A stretch of DNA of 32,755 bases, taken from positions 1-32,755 of the forward strand of contig NZ_JAJAUY010000066.1 of NCBI RefSeq assembly GCF_020532625.1, given 5' to 3'. Position numbers and translations under genes: made by a program. The notes under the pieces were generated by a model, which saw nothing but the letters and a program-made list of their open reading frames with translations, was not told the DNA's origin and searched no databases. Shown here piece by piece: positions 21,933-29,249 of this stretch (position 1 is its first letter; each line of letters starts with the position of its first letter). Source of the stretch: Streptomyces antimicrobicus (lineage in GTDB: Bacteria > Actinomycetota > Actinomycetes > Streptomycetales > Streptomycetaceae).

Positions 21933-23341
21933 GCACGCTTTCGAACGGGCGCACCAAGCCGCACGAGATCGTCGAGCGGGCCCTGGAGCTGTCCACGGCC
22001 GACGGCTGCGTCGTGATCGCGGACGAGGAGTCCACCGCCAACCTGCGCTGGGCGCGCAACGCGCTGACCACCAACGGCGTGACCCGCACCCGCACCCTGA
22101 CCGTGATCGCGACCGTCGACGGCAAGGAGGGCACCGCCTCGGGCGTCGTCTCCCGGGCCGCCGTCACCGCCGAGGACCTGGAGCCGCTGGTCCGGGCCGC
22201 CGAGGCGGCCGCGCGCGGGGCGGGCCCCGCCGAGGACGCCCAGCCGCTGGTGACCGGTACCCCGGCGTCCGCCGACTTCACCGAGCCTCCGGCCGAGACC
22301 TCCTCGGCGGTCTTCGCCGACTTCGCCCCGGCCCTCGGCGAGGCCTTCGCCCGGGCCCGGGCCGGTGGCCGGGAGCTGTACGGCTTCGCCAACCACGAGC
22401 TGGTCAGCACCTACGTCGGCACCTCCACGGGGCTGCGGCTGCGGCACGACCAGCCCAACGGGACCCTGGAGCTCAACGCGAAGTCCCCGGCGGCCGACGG
22501 CCGGCTGCGCTCGGCCTGGGCCGGCCGGCCCACCCGGGACTTCAAGGACGTGGACCCGCTGGCGCTGGACGCCGACCTCGCCGTCCGGCTGGGCTGGGCC
22601 GAGCGCCGGGTCGAGCTGCCCGCGGGCCGGTACGAGACCCTGCTGCCGCCGACCGCGGTGGCGGACCTGCTGATCTACCAGATGTGGTCGGCGTCGGCCC
22701 GGGACGCGGCGGAGGGCCGTACGGTCTTCTCCCGCCCCGGCGGCGGCACCCGGATCGGCGAGAAGCTGTCCGAGCTGCCGCTGACGCTGCGCAGCGACCC
22801 GGCGGAGCCGGGCCTGGAGTGCGCCCCGTTCGTGATCGCGCACAGCTCGGGCGACGACGTCTCCGCGTTCGACAACGGCCTGCCGGTCCCGCCGACCGAC
22901 TGGATCCGCGACGGCGAGCTGCACCGGCTGGCCACCACCCGGCACACGGCCGCCCTGACCGGGCTGCCGCAGGCGCCGGGCTTCGGGAACCTGATCCTGG
23001 ACGCCGGGGGCGAGAAGTCCCTGGACGAGATGGTCGCGGCGACCGAGCGGGGCCTGCTGCTGACCTGCCTGTGGTACATCCGCGAGGTCGACCCGGCCAC
23101 GCTGCTGCTGACGGGCCTGACCCGGGACGGCGTCTACCTGGTGGAGGACGGGCAGGTCGTGGGCGAGGTGAACAACTTCCGGTTCAACGAGTCCCCGGTG
23201 GACCTGCTGTCGCGGGCGACCGAGGCGGGCCGGACCGAGAAGACGCTGCCGCGCGAGTGGAGCGACTGGTTCACCCGGGCGGCGATGCCGGCGCTGCGCG
23301 TCCCGGACTTCAACATGAGCTCGGTCAGCAAGGGCGTCTGA
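21929..23341 (+). CDS. tldE: TldE/PmbA non-catalytic protease subunit
   Basis: A 470-residue partner of TldD, from the same fold but without an HExxxH motif, as expected of PmbA/TldE. Recognisable parts include CVVIADEESTANLRWARNAL near the N-terminus, YGFANHELVSTYVGTSTGLR in the middle, and the conserved tail LTGLTRDGVYLVEDGQVVGE and NNFRFNESPVDLL. It forms a heterodimer with TldD that encloses the substrate chamber. The start ATG overlaps the tldD stop (ATGA), so the two subunits should be made in equal amount by translational coupling. tyrS starts 50 bases downstream with its own TAGACT-like -10 candidate (about 23347), so it may or may not be in the same transcript. Confidence 0.92.
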   Translation: MSTLSNGRTKPHEIVERALELSTADGCVVIADEESTANLRWARNALTTNGVTRTRTLTVIATVDGKEGTASGVVSRAAVTAEDLEPLVRAAEAAARGAGPAEDAQPLVTGTPASADFTEPPAETSSAVFADFAPALGEAFARARAGGRELYGFANHELVSTYVGTSTGLRLRHDQPNGTLELNAKSPAADGRLRSAWAGRPTRDFKDVDPLALDADLAVRLGWAERRVELPAGRYETLLPPTAVADLLIYQMWSASARDAAEGRTVFSRPGGGTRIGEKLSELPLTLRSDPAEPGLECAPFVIAHSSGDDVSAFDNGLPVPPTDWIRDGELHRLATTRHTAALTGLPQAPGFGNLILDAGGEKSLDEMVAATERGLLLTCLWYIREVDPATLLLTGLTRDGVYLVEDGQVVGEVNNFRFNESPVDLLSRATEAGRTEKTLPREWSDWFTRAAMPALRVPDFNMSSVSKGV

Positions 23342-23391
23342 CCCCCATAGACTGAAAGCTGCCCATCAAGCATCGAAGGAGTCGAGAGACC

Positions 23392-24657
23392 GTGACGGAC
23401 ATCGTCGACGAACTGAAGTGGCGCGGGCTCTTCGCCCAGTCCACCGACGAAGAGGCCCTGCGCAAGGCCTTCGCGGACGGTCCCGTCACGTTCTATTGCG
23501 GCTTCGACCCGACGGCGGCCTCGCTGCACGTCGGCCACCTGGTCCAGGTGCTGACCGTACGCCGGCTCCAGCAGGCCGGGCACCGGCCGCTGGCGCTGGT
23601 CGGCGGGGCCACGGGCCAGATCGGGGACCCGCGGCCGACGGCCGAGCGCACCCTGAACGACCCGGAGACCGTCGCGGCCTGGGTGGCGCGGCTGCGCGCC
23701 CAGATCGAGCCGTTCCTGTCCTTCGAGGGCGAGAACGCGGCCGTCATGGTCAACAACCTGGACTGGACGGCGGGCATGTCCGCCATCGAGTTCCTGCGGG
23801 ACATCGGCAAGCACTTCCGGGTCAACAAGATGCTGACCAAGGACTCGGTCGCGCGCCGGCTGGAGTCGCAGGAGGGCATCAGCTACACCGAGTTCAGCTA
23901 CCAGCTGCTGCAGGGCATGGACTTCCTGGAGCTGTACCGCCGCTACGGCTGCACGCTCCAGCAGGGCGGCTCCGACCAGTGGGGCAACCTGGTGGCCGGC
24001 CTCGACCTGATCCACAAGCTGGAGCCGCACGCGAACGTGCACGCGCTGGCGACGCCGCTGATGGTCAAGGCGGACGGCACCAAGTTCGGCAAGACCGAGG
24101 GCGGGGCCGTGTGGCTCGACCCGGAGATGACCACCCCGTACGCGTTCTACCAGTTCTGGCTGAACGTGGACGACCGGGACATCTCCACCTACATGCGGAT
24201 CCTGTCCTTCAAGAGCCGCGAGGAGCTGGAGGCGCTGGAGGCGCAGACCGCCGAGCGTCCGCAGGCGCGCGCCGCGCAGCGGGCGCTCGCGGAGGAGCTG
24301 ACCGCGCTGGTGCACGGCCCCGAGCAGGCGGCGGCCGTGATCGCCGCCTCGAAGGCGCTGTTCGGCCAGGGCGAGCTGGCGGAGCTGGACGAGGCCACGC
24401 TCGCGGCGGCCCTGTCCGAGCTGCCGCACGCCAAGGTCGCCGCGCCGGCCCCGGTGCCGGACCTGTTCGCCGAGACCGGTCTGGTCGCCAGCAAGTCGGC
24501 CGGGCGCCGGACGGTGAAGGAGGGCGGTGCCTACGTGAACAACGTCAAGATCACCGCCGAGGACGCGGTCCCCGCCAAGGAGGACCTGCTGCACGGGCGC
24601 TGGCTGGTGCTGCGCCGCGGCAAGAAGAACCTGGCGGCGGTCGAGGTCACCGGCTGA
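23392..24657 (+). CDS. tyrS: Tyrosyl-tRNA synthetase
   Basis: A 421-residue class I aminoacyl-tRNA synthetase that charges tRNA-Tyr. The N-terminal Rossmann domain has the HIGH motif as HVGH (residues 46-49), CGFDPTAASLHVGHL, GGATGQIGDPRP, and the KMSKS-like loop as KFGKT (near 231), typical of the bacterial TyrS type. A helical anticodon-binding part follows, then a C-terminal S4 RNA-binding domain (about 350-415: ASKSAGRRTVKEGGAYVNN, LRRGKKNLAAVEV). The start is GTG at 23392 with AAGGAG ten bases upstream. I see no T-box in the 50-base leader. A perfect hairpin follows the gene. Essential housekeeping gene. Confidence 0.97.
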   Translation: MTDIVDELKWRGLFAQSTDEEALRKAFADGPVTFYCGFDPTAASLHVGHLVQVLTVRRLQQAGHRPLALVGGATGQIGDPRPTAERTLNDPETVAAWVARLRAQIEPFLSFEGENAAVMVNNLDWTAGMSAIEFLRDIGKHFRVNKMLTKDSVARRLESQEGISYTEFSYQLLQGMDFLELYRRYGCTLQQGGSDQWGNLVAGLDLIHKLEPHANVHALATPLMVKADGTKFGKTEGGAVWLDPEMTTPYAFYQFWLNVDDRDISTYMRILSFKSREELEALEAQTAERPQARAAQRALAEELTALVHGPEQAAAVIAASKALFGQGELAELDEATLAAALSELPHAKVAAPAPVPDLFAETGLVASKSAGRRTVKEGGAYVNNVKITAEDAVPAKEDLLHGRWLVLRRGKKNLAAVEVTG

Positions 24658-24689
24658 CCCGGCCGACCCGACCGGCGAGGAGAACGGCG

Positions 24690-24720
24690 AAACGGCCAGG
24701 GCCCGCGGCCCTGGCCGTTT
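24690..24720. terminator. Terminator hairpin after tyrS
   Basis: A perfect 14-base stem (24690-24703 with 24707-24720) and a CGC loop. Because the stem ends in AAACGG/CCGTTT, a short T-run follows on either strand, so it can serve tyrS and the converging GlsB-type gene. Confidence 0.85.
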
Positions 24721-24722
24721 CC

Positions 24723-25001
24723 TCATGCCGTGGTGCGCCTCTTGCCGCGGACGGACATGTAGACCATGTCGCCGAGACCCACGACGACGACGGCTCCGAT
24801 CAGCTGGAGCAGGTGCCGGATCCAGTCGATCCCGCGGGTGTCCGCCACTCCGATCCAGCCCGCGACGGCGTTGCCGAGGATGCCGCCGGCGATGCCGAAC
24901 AGCGTGGTCAGCCACAGCGGCTGGTGCTGCTTGCCCGGCAGGACGGCCCGGGCCAGGAGGCCGAGCACGAAACCGACGATGATGGCCCACAACCACTGCA
25001 T
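24723..25001 (-). CDS. GlsB/YeaQ/YmgE-family stress-response membrane protein
   Basis: A 92-residue membrane protein with three hydrophobic helices and the Gly-rich pattern of the transglycosylase-associated (YeaQ/GlsB) family: WAIIVGFVLGLLARAVLPGK, then LTTLFGIAGGILGNAVAGWIG, then a C-terminal helix (LLQLIGAVVVVGLGDMVYM) and a basic tail. Homologues are induced by general stress in several bacteria, but their molecular function is not known. The ATG at 25001 has GGAGG six bases upstream. The C-terminal helix is longer than in short 82-residue family members, which often end soon after the third Gly-rich segment. Divergent from the DUF3099 gene. Confidence 0.9.
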   Translation of the reverse strand: MQWLWAIIVGFVLGLLARAVLPGKQHQPLWLTTLFGIAGGILGNAVAGWIGVADTRGIDWIRHLLQLIGAVVVVGLGDMVYMSVRGKRRTTA

Positions 25002-25129
25002 GGCGCGCCTCCAAAAGGGCGGGATGTCCGCATGTGCGCTTCAGTTTCGACCCGTACGGCCCAGCGCGCATGTCGGACGGCTCCGTTCGGGGCACACCCC
25101 CTCCCTCACCGGTACCGCAGGGGCGGGCG

Positions 25130-25135
25130 TACCGT
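25130..25135 (+). promoter_or_regulatory. Candidate leaderless -10 box (TACCGT) of DUF3099 gene
   Basis: TACCGT followed by six bases (GGAGAC) and GTG at 25142. The GGAG within those six bases is only two bases from the GTG, too close to work as a normal ribosome site. Confidence 0.45.
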
Positions 25136-25141
25136 GGAGAC

Positions 25142-25468
25142 GTGAAGAAGCGGAACGGATCCGAGGTCTTCCGGATCACCGGGGCCCGCATGGGCCTCTC
25201 CGAAGACGTGCGCGGGCGGCAGCGCCGCTATGTCATCTCGATGACGATCAGGACGCTGTCGGTGATCGCGACCGTCCTCCTGTGGAACGTCCAGCGCCCG
25301 CTGGCGGTGGTGACCCTGATCGCGGGCGCGCTGCTGCCCTACATCGCCGTGGTCATCGCCAACGCGGGGCGCGAATCGGCCCCCTCCCTGCCGTCGCATT
25401 TCGTCCCCTCACCTGTGCGTCCGGCTCTGGAAACGGCAAACCTCAAGAAAAGCTCAGATCAATCATGA
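25142..25468 (+). CDS. DUF3099-type small membrane protein
   Basis: A 108-residue protein with a basic soluble N-terminus (residues 1-34, KKRNGSEVFRITGARMGLSE), two membrane helices in a hairpin (about 35-52 and 57-78: LAVVTLIAGALLPYIAVVIA), and a Ser/Pro-rich cytosolic tail. The RYVISMTIRTL segment and short length fit the actinobacterial DUF3099 family, whose function is unknown. The GTG at 25142 was chosen because a TACCGT -10 box lies six bases upstream; the frame reaches back to 25034, but that part is not protein-like. The gene is divergent from the GlsB-type gene and followed by two or three small hairpins. Confidence 0.82.
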   Translation: MKKRNGSEVFRITGARMGLSEDVRGRQRRYVISMTIRTLSVIATVLLWNVQRPLAVVTLIAGALLPYIAVVIANAGRESAPSLPSHFVPSPVRPALETANLKKSSDQS

Positions 25469-25472
25469 AGTT

Positions 25473-25580
25473 CCGGTGCACCGCACCGGCTCCTGCGTGA
25501 CATACTGCCTACGCGCTCCGCATCCCCCGTCGGAGCGACGGACCGACGCCGGGCAGCTCCCCCCGTGGCTGCTCGGCGTC
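25473..25580 (+). terminator. Hairpin series after DUF3099 gene
   Basis: Three stems follow the stop: CCGGTGC-N3-GCACCGG (25473-25489), CGCTCCG-N10-CGGAGCG (25514-25537), and a 13-base stem with one G-T pair (25545-25557 with 25568-25580, 10-base loop). The last is the best terminator candidate. The remaining bases to 25627 hold no gene. Confidence 0.55.
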
Positions 25581-25627
25581 GTCATGTCCGGGACCTCCTC
25601 GGCGCCTCCCCGTCCTACCGGATCTTC

Positions 25628-25633
25628 TAGGGT
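25628..25633 (+). promoter_or_regulatory. Candidate leaderless -10 box (TAGGGT) of 80-residue protein gene
   Basis: TAGGGT followed by six bases (TGAGGC) and GTG at 25640; no Shine-Dalgarno in between and no recognisable -35. Confidence 0.45.
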
Positions 25634-25639
25634 TGAGGC

Positions 25640-25882
25640 GTGAACCTCTTCCCCGAACAGGGCCCCGACGCCGACACCCCTCCCGTCTGCTCCGCCAAGG
25701 GCTGCCGGGTGCCGGCCGTGTGGGTGCTCGCCTGGAACAACCCGAAGCTGCACACGCCGGAGCGGCGCAAGACGTGGCTGGCGTGCGAGGAGCACCGCGA
25801 GCACCTCAGCCAGTTCCTGGGCGTGCGCGGTTTCCTCAAGGACGTGGTGACCCTGGAGGAGTGGTCAGCCGCCGATCGCTGA
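25640..25882 (+). CDS. Small putative zinc-binding protein, unknown function
   Basis: An 80-residue soluble protein. VCSAKGCRVPAVWVLAWNN gives two cysteines (residues 17 and 22) separated by four residues. A distant LACEEHREHLSQFLGVRGF supplies Cys and His residues (about 49-55), a layout compatible with one zinc ion in a small knuckle. No characterised family is recognised; similar small proteins seem common in Streptomyces, from memory. The start is GTG at 25640, six bases after a TAGGGT box. Its last 18 bases overlap the 3' end of convergent moaA, so the two transcripts are complementary at their ends. Coding-type third positions hold throughout. A partner in metal or redox biology is possible but unproven. 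Confidence 0.75.
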   Translation: MNLFPEQGPDADTPPVCSAKGCRVPAVWVLAWNNPKLHTPERRKTWLACEEHREHLSQFLGVRGFLKDVVTLEEWSAADR

Positions 25883-26854
25883 CATCGGCCGGTCGGGCTG
25901 GAGGAAGGACGGGTCGTCGAGGCCGGAGCCGGCCTTCTTGCCCCACATGGCCACCTTCCACAGCCGCGCGATCTCCTCGTCCGGGGCGCCCGAGCGCAGC
26001 GCGCCGCGCAGGTCGGACTCCTCGGTGGCGAACAGGCAGGTGCGGACCTGGCCGTCGGCGGTGAGCCGGGTGCGGTCGCAGGCGCGGCAGAACGGCCGGG
26101 TGACCGAGGCGATGACGCCGACGGTGGCCGGACCGCCGTCGACCAGCCAGCGTTCGGCCGGGGCGGCGCCGCGGGCCTCCTGGCCCTCCTCGGTCAGCTC
26201 GAAGCGGGTGCGCAGCGAGGCGAGGATGTCCCCGGCGGTGATCATGCCGTCGCGCTTCCAACCGTGCTGGGCGTCCAGCGGCATCTGCTCGATGAAGCGC
26301 AGCTCGTAGCCCTGCTCGACGGCCCAGGCCAGGAGGTCGGGCGCCTCGTCGTCGTTGAGCCCGGGCATCAGGACCGCGTTGACCTTGACGGGGGTCAGGC
26401 CGGCGTCGCGCGCGGCGGCCATGCCCTCGACGACGTCCTTGTGGCGGTCGCGCCGGGTGAGGGTCTTGAAGACCTCGGGCCGCAGGGTGTCCAGGGAGAC
26501 GTTGACCCGGTCGAGCCCGGCGGCCTTGAGGGCCTGCGCGGTGCGCTTGAGGCCGATGCCGTTGGTGGTCAGCGACATCCGGGGGCGGGGCTCCAGGGCG
26601 GCGCACCGCTCGACGATGCCGACCAGGCCGGGCCGCAGCAGGGGCTCACCGCCGGTGAAGCGGACCTCGGTGATCCCGAGGTGGGTGACGGCTATCCGGA
26701 CCAGCCGGACGATTTCGTCGTCGGTGAGCAGGTCGGGCTTCGCCAGCCACTGCAGGCCCTCCTCGGGCATGCAGTACGTGCAGCGCAGGTTGCACCGGTC
26801 GGTGAGCGAGACGCGCAGGTCAGTGGCCACGCGGCCGAAGGTGTCGATGAGCAC
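25865..26854 (-). CDS. moaA: GTP 3',8-cyclase MoaA (molybdenum cofactor biosynthesis)
   Basis: A 329-residue radical SAM enzyme that converts GTP to 3',8-cyclo-GTP, the first step of molybdopterin synthesis. The N-terminal [4Fe-4S] cluster motif is CNLRCTYC (Cys21, Cys25, Cys28), preceded by FGRVATDLRVSLTDR. The SAM-binding GGEPLLRPGL and TTNGIGLKRTA blocks follow. A second C-terminal cluster site is PFCRACDRTRLTADGQVRTC. The protein ends in Gly-Gly, as functional MoaA needs. The start is GTG at 26854 with a GGGAGGGGG tract 8-10 bases upstream. No other mo genes lie nearby. The 3' end overlaps the small zinc-protein gene by 18 bases. Confidence 0.96.
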   Translation of the reverse strand: MLIDTFGRVATDLRVSLTDRCNLRCTYCMPEEGLQWLAKPDLLTDDEIVRLVRIAVTHLGITEVRFTGGEPLLRPGLVGIVERCAALEPRPRMSLTTNGIGLKRTAQALKAAGLDRVNVSLDTLRPEVFKTLTRRDRHKDVVEGMAAARDAGLTPVKVNAVLMPGLNDDEAPDLLAWAVEQGYELRFIEQMPLDAQHGWKRDGMITAGDILASLRTRFELTEEGQEARGAAPAERWLVDGGPATVGVIASVTRPFCRACDRTRLTADGQVRTCLFATEESDLRGALRSGAPDEEIARLWKVAMWGKKAGSGLDDPSFLQPDRPMSAIGG

Positions 26855-26951
26855 TGTGGGCCCCCTCCCCTGTCCGGATCAAAGGTTCAGCGATGCTTTC
26901 GAGCCTACGCGAGGAAGGTCACCCGTAGGGGGGAGCAAAGGAACCAGACGT

Positions 26952-26991
26952 GACGTGGCCGTGTCGTACGGAAGTACGACACGGCCACGTC
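26952..26991. terminator. Long hairpin with GGAA tetraloop after actP
   Basis: A perfect 18-base stem (26952-26969 with 26974-26991) closed by GGAA, a stable GNRA-type tetraloop on the forward strand (TTCC on the reverse). It lies 16 bases past the actP stop, so it terminates that reverse-strand operon before moaA. Confidence 0.85.
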
Positions 26992-27007
26992 CGGTGTGCG
27001 GACGGTG

Positions 27008-28636
27008 TCAGTGCGCCCCCGCGCCGGTGAGGGAGCGCACCTCCAGCTCGGCGTACTTCTGCGGGTCGGCGGGCTCCTTGGACAGGACGGTACCCAGCCA
27101 GCCCAGCAGGAAGGCGAGCGGGATGGAGATCAGGCCGGGGTTCTCCAGGGGGAACCAGTAGAAGTCGACGTTCTTGAACATCGAGGTCGGCTTGCCGGAG
27201 ACCACCGGGGAGAACAGCACCAGGCCCACGGCGCTGATCAGGCCGCCGTAGATCGACCAGAGGGCGCCGGTGGTGGTGAAGCGCTTCCAGAAGAGGCTGT
27301 ACAGGATGGTCGGCAGGTTGGCGGAGGCGGCGACCGCGAAGGCGAGCGCGACCAGGCCGGCCACGTTCATGTCGCGGGCCAGGGCGCCGAGGCCGATGGC
27401 GACGGCGCCGATGACCACGGTGGCCCAGCGGGCAGCGCGCACCTCCTCGGTCTCGGAGGCCTTGCCCCGGCGGATCACGTTGACGTACAGGTCGTGGGCG
27501 AAGGACGACGAGGAGGCCAGGGTCAGGCCGGCGACCACGGCGAGGATGGTGGCGAAGGCCACCGCCGAGATCACGGCGAGCAGGATGGCGCCGCCGGTGG
27601 AGTCGGGGCCGCCGCCGAGCTCCTGGGCGAGCAGCGGGGCCGCGGTGTTGCCGGCCGGGTTCGAGGCGATGATGTCGGCCCGGTCGAGCAGGGCCGCGGC
27701 CCCGAAGCCGAGGGCGATGGTCATCAGGTAGAAGGCGCCGATGATGCCGATGGCCCAGTTGACGGACTTACGGGCGGCCTTGGCGGTGGGCACGGTGTAG
27801 AAGCGGATCAGGATGTGCGGCAGGCCCGCGGTGCCCAGGACCAGGGCCAGGCCCAGGGAGACGAAGTCGAGCTTGGTCTCGGCGGTCTTGCCGTACTTCA
27901 GGCCCGGCTCCAGGAAGCTCGTGCCCTTGCCGCTGTTCTCGGCGGCCTTGCCTAGCAGCTCCGAGACGTTGAAGTTGAACTTCCACATCACCAGCAGGGT
28001 GAGCAGCAGGGCGCCGGCGATCAGCAGGACCGCCTTGACCATCTGCACCCAGGTGGTGCCCTTCATGCCGCCGATGGTGACGTAGACGATCATCAGGACG
28101 CCGACCAGGGCGACGATGCCGACCTTGCCGCCGTCGCTGGTGATGCCCAGGAGCAGCGAGACCAGCACACCGGCGCCCGCCATCTGGGCCAGCAGGTAGA
28201 AGATCGACACCACGATGGTGGAGACCCCGGCGGCGGTGCGCACGGGCCGCTGGCGCATCCGGTACGCCAGGACGTCGCCCATGGTGTAGCGGCCGGAGTT
28301 GCGCAGCGGCTCGGCCACCAGCAGCAGGGCCACCAGCCAGGCCACGAGGAAGCCGATGGAGTACAGGAAGCCGTCGTAGCCGAAGAGGGCGATGGCGCCG
28401 GCGATGCCCAGGAAGGACGCGGCGGACATGTAGTCGCCGGAGATGGCCAGGCCGTTCTGGAAGCCGGTGAACTGCCGGCCGCCGGCGTAGAAGTCGGCGG
28501 CGCCGCGGGTCTGGCGGCCGGCCCAGACGGTGATGAACAGCGTGGCGACGACGAAGGCGCCGAACAGGCTGATGATGAGCGGCCGGTGCTCGGAGGCGCC
28601 CACGGCCAGGGTGCCGACGGCGAGGGGGGTGGTCAT
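27008..28636 (-). CDS. actP: Cation/acetate symporter ActP (sodium:solute symporter family)
   Basis: A 542-residue membrane transporter of the sodium:solute symporter (SSS) family with about 13 helices. Marks are ADFYAGGRQFTGFQNGLAIS near the N-terminus, GDYMSAASFLGIAGAIALFG, AYRMRQRPVRTAAGVSTIVV, GTAGLPHILIRFYTVPTAKA, and ASSSSFAHDLYVNVIRRG. These match acetate permeases, which take up acetate and other short monocarboxylates with Na+ or H+. The ATG at 28636 overlaps the stop of the DUF485 gene (ATGA), giving translational coupling; the frame is open far upstream but only by opposite-frame composition. It is the second gene of the yjcH-actP pair and is followed by a strong terminator. Confidence 0.93.
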   Translation of the reverse strand: MTTPLAVGTLAVGASEHRPLIISLFGAFVVATLFITVWAGRQTRGAADFYAGGRQFTGFQNGLAISGDYMSAASFLGIAGAIALFGYDGFLYSIGFLVAWLVALLLVAEPLRNSGRYTMGDVLAYRMRQRPVRTAAGVSTIVVSIFYLLAQMAGAGVLVSLLLGITSDGGKVGIVALVGVLMIVYVTIGGMKGTTWVQMVKAVLLIAGALLLTLLVMWKFNFNVSELLGKAAENSGKGTSFLEPGLKYGKTAETKLDFVSLGLALVLGTAGLPHILIRFYTVPTAKAARKSVNWAIGIIGAFYLMTIALGFGAAALLDRADIIASNPAGNTAAPLLAQELGGGPDSTGGAILLAVISAVAFATILAVVAGLTLASSSSFAHDLYVNVIRRGKASETEEVRAARWATVVIGAVAIGLGALARDMNVAGLVALAFAVAASANLPTILYSLFWKRFTTTGALWSIYGGLISAVGLVLFSPVVSGKPTSMFKNVDFYWFPLENPGLISIPLAFLLGWLGTVLSKEPADPQKYAELEVRSLTGAGAH

Positions 28637-28998
28637 TCTCCGGCCTCCAGGCGGGACTTGAGGGCCTGGGCCTTGGGGTCGAGCGCACGGGCGGCGTGCC
28701 GGGAGTAGAGCCAGGCGATCAGGAAGGTGGTGGCGAACTGGCCGAGCCCGAGGACGAGTGCCACGTTGATGTTGCCGAAGACCTTCGCCCCCATGAAGCC
28801 GCCGGCGTAGTTGGACAGCAGGACGTACAGCAGGTACCAGGCGATGAAGGCCACGGTGAGCGGGAACGCGAAGGACCGGTGGGCCTTGCGCAGTTCCCCG
28901 AACTCCGGGCTCTGCTGCACGGCCGCGAACTGTTCGGCCCCCGGGCTCGCCGGGCGCGTGTCCGCGCCGCCGGGGGGTGGCGCTGCTTCGGTGGTCAC
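28633..28998 (-). CDS. DUF485 (YjcH-type) membrane protein
   Basis: A 121-residue inner-membrane protein with a soluble N-terminus (about 1-40), two membrane helices (about 44-64, FAFPLTVAFIAWYLLYVLLS, and 80-100, NINVALVLGLGQFATTFLIA) and the DUF485 signature FMGAKVFGNIN between them. The family is nearly always encoded immediately before ActP-type acetate symporters, as here, and is presumed to help assemble or regulate the permease. The start is GTG at 28998 with AAGGAG eight bases upstream; the frame extends to 29184, but that region looks like leader DNA. The actP start overlaps its stop by four bases. Confidence 0.92.
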   Translation of the reverse strand: MTTEAAPPPGGADTRPASPGAEQFAAVQQSPEFGELRKAHRSFAFPLTVAFIAWYLLYVLLSNYAGGFMGAKVFGNINVALVLGLGQFATTFLIAWLYSRHAARALDPKAQALKSRLEAGE

Positions 28999-29249
28999 GG
29001 GTGGTTCTCCTTGTGACGCGAGTGCGGTGGGGACGGGCGTGAACTCCTGCGGGGGCCGGGCGTACGGGCCTCCTCTGTCCCAGAGCACGTACCGCACGCC
29101 GGGACCGTTCAACACCCGCCGGATCTTTCCTTGGCCGATTTCTCCAACCCATGGCGCAAAGGGGGGTGGCGGCGCTAGCTTCACCTGTCATGAACCCGTC
29201 CAGGCGCGACCCGCGTCCGGACGGCTTTTTCACGAGATGTGGAGACCCC

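Noticed and set aside
23342..23391. T-box leader ahead of tyrS
   Set aside because: The gap is only 50 bases and shows no specifier loop or T-box sequence.
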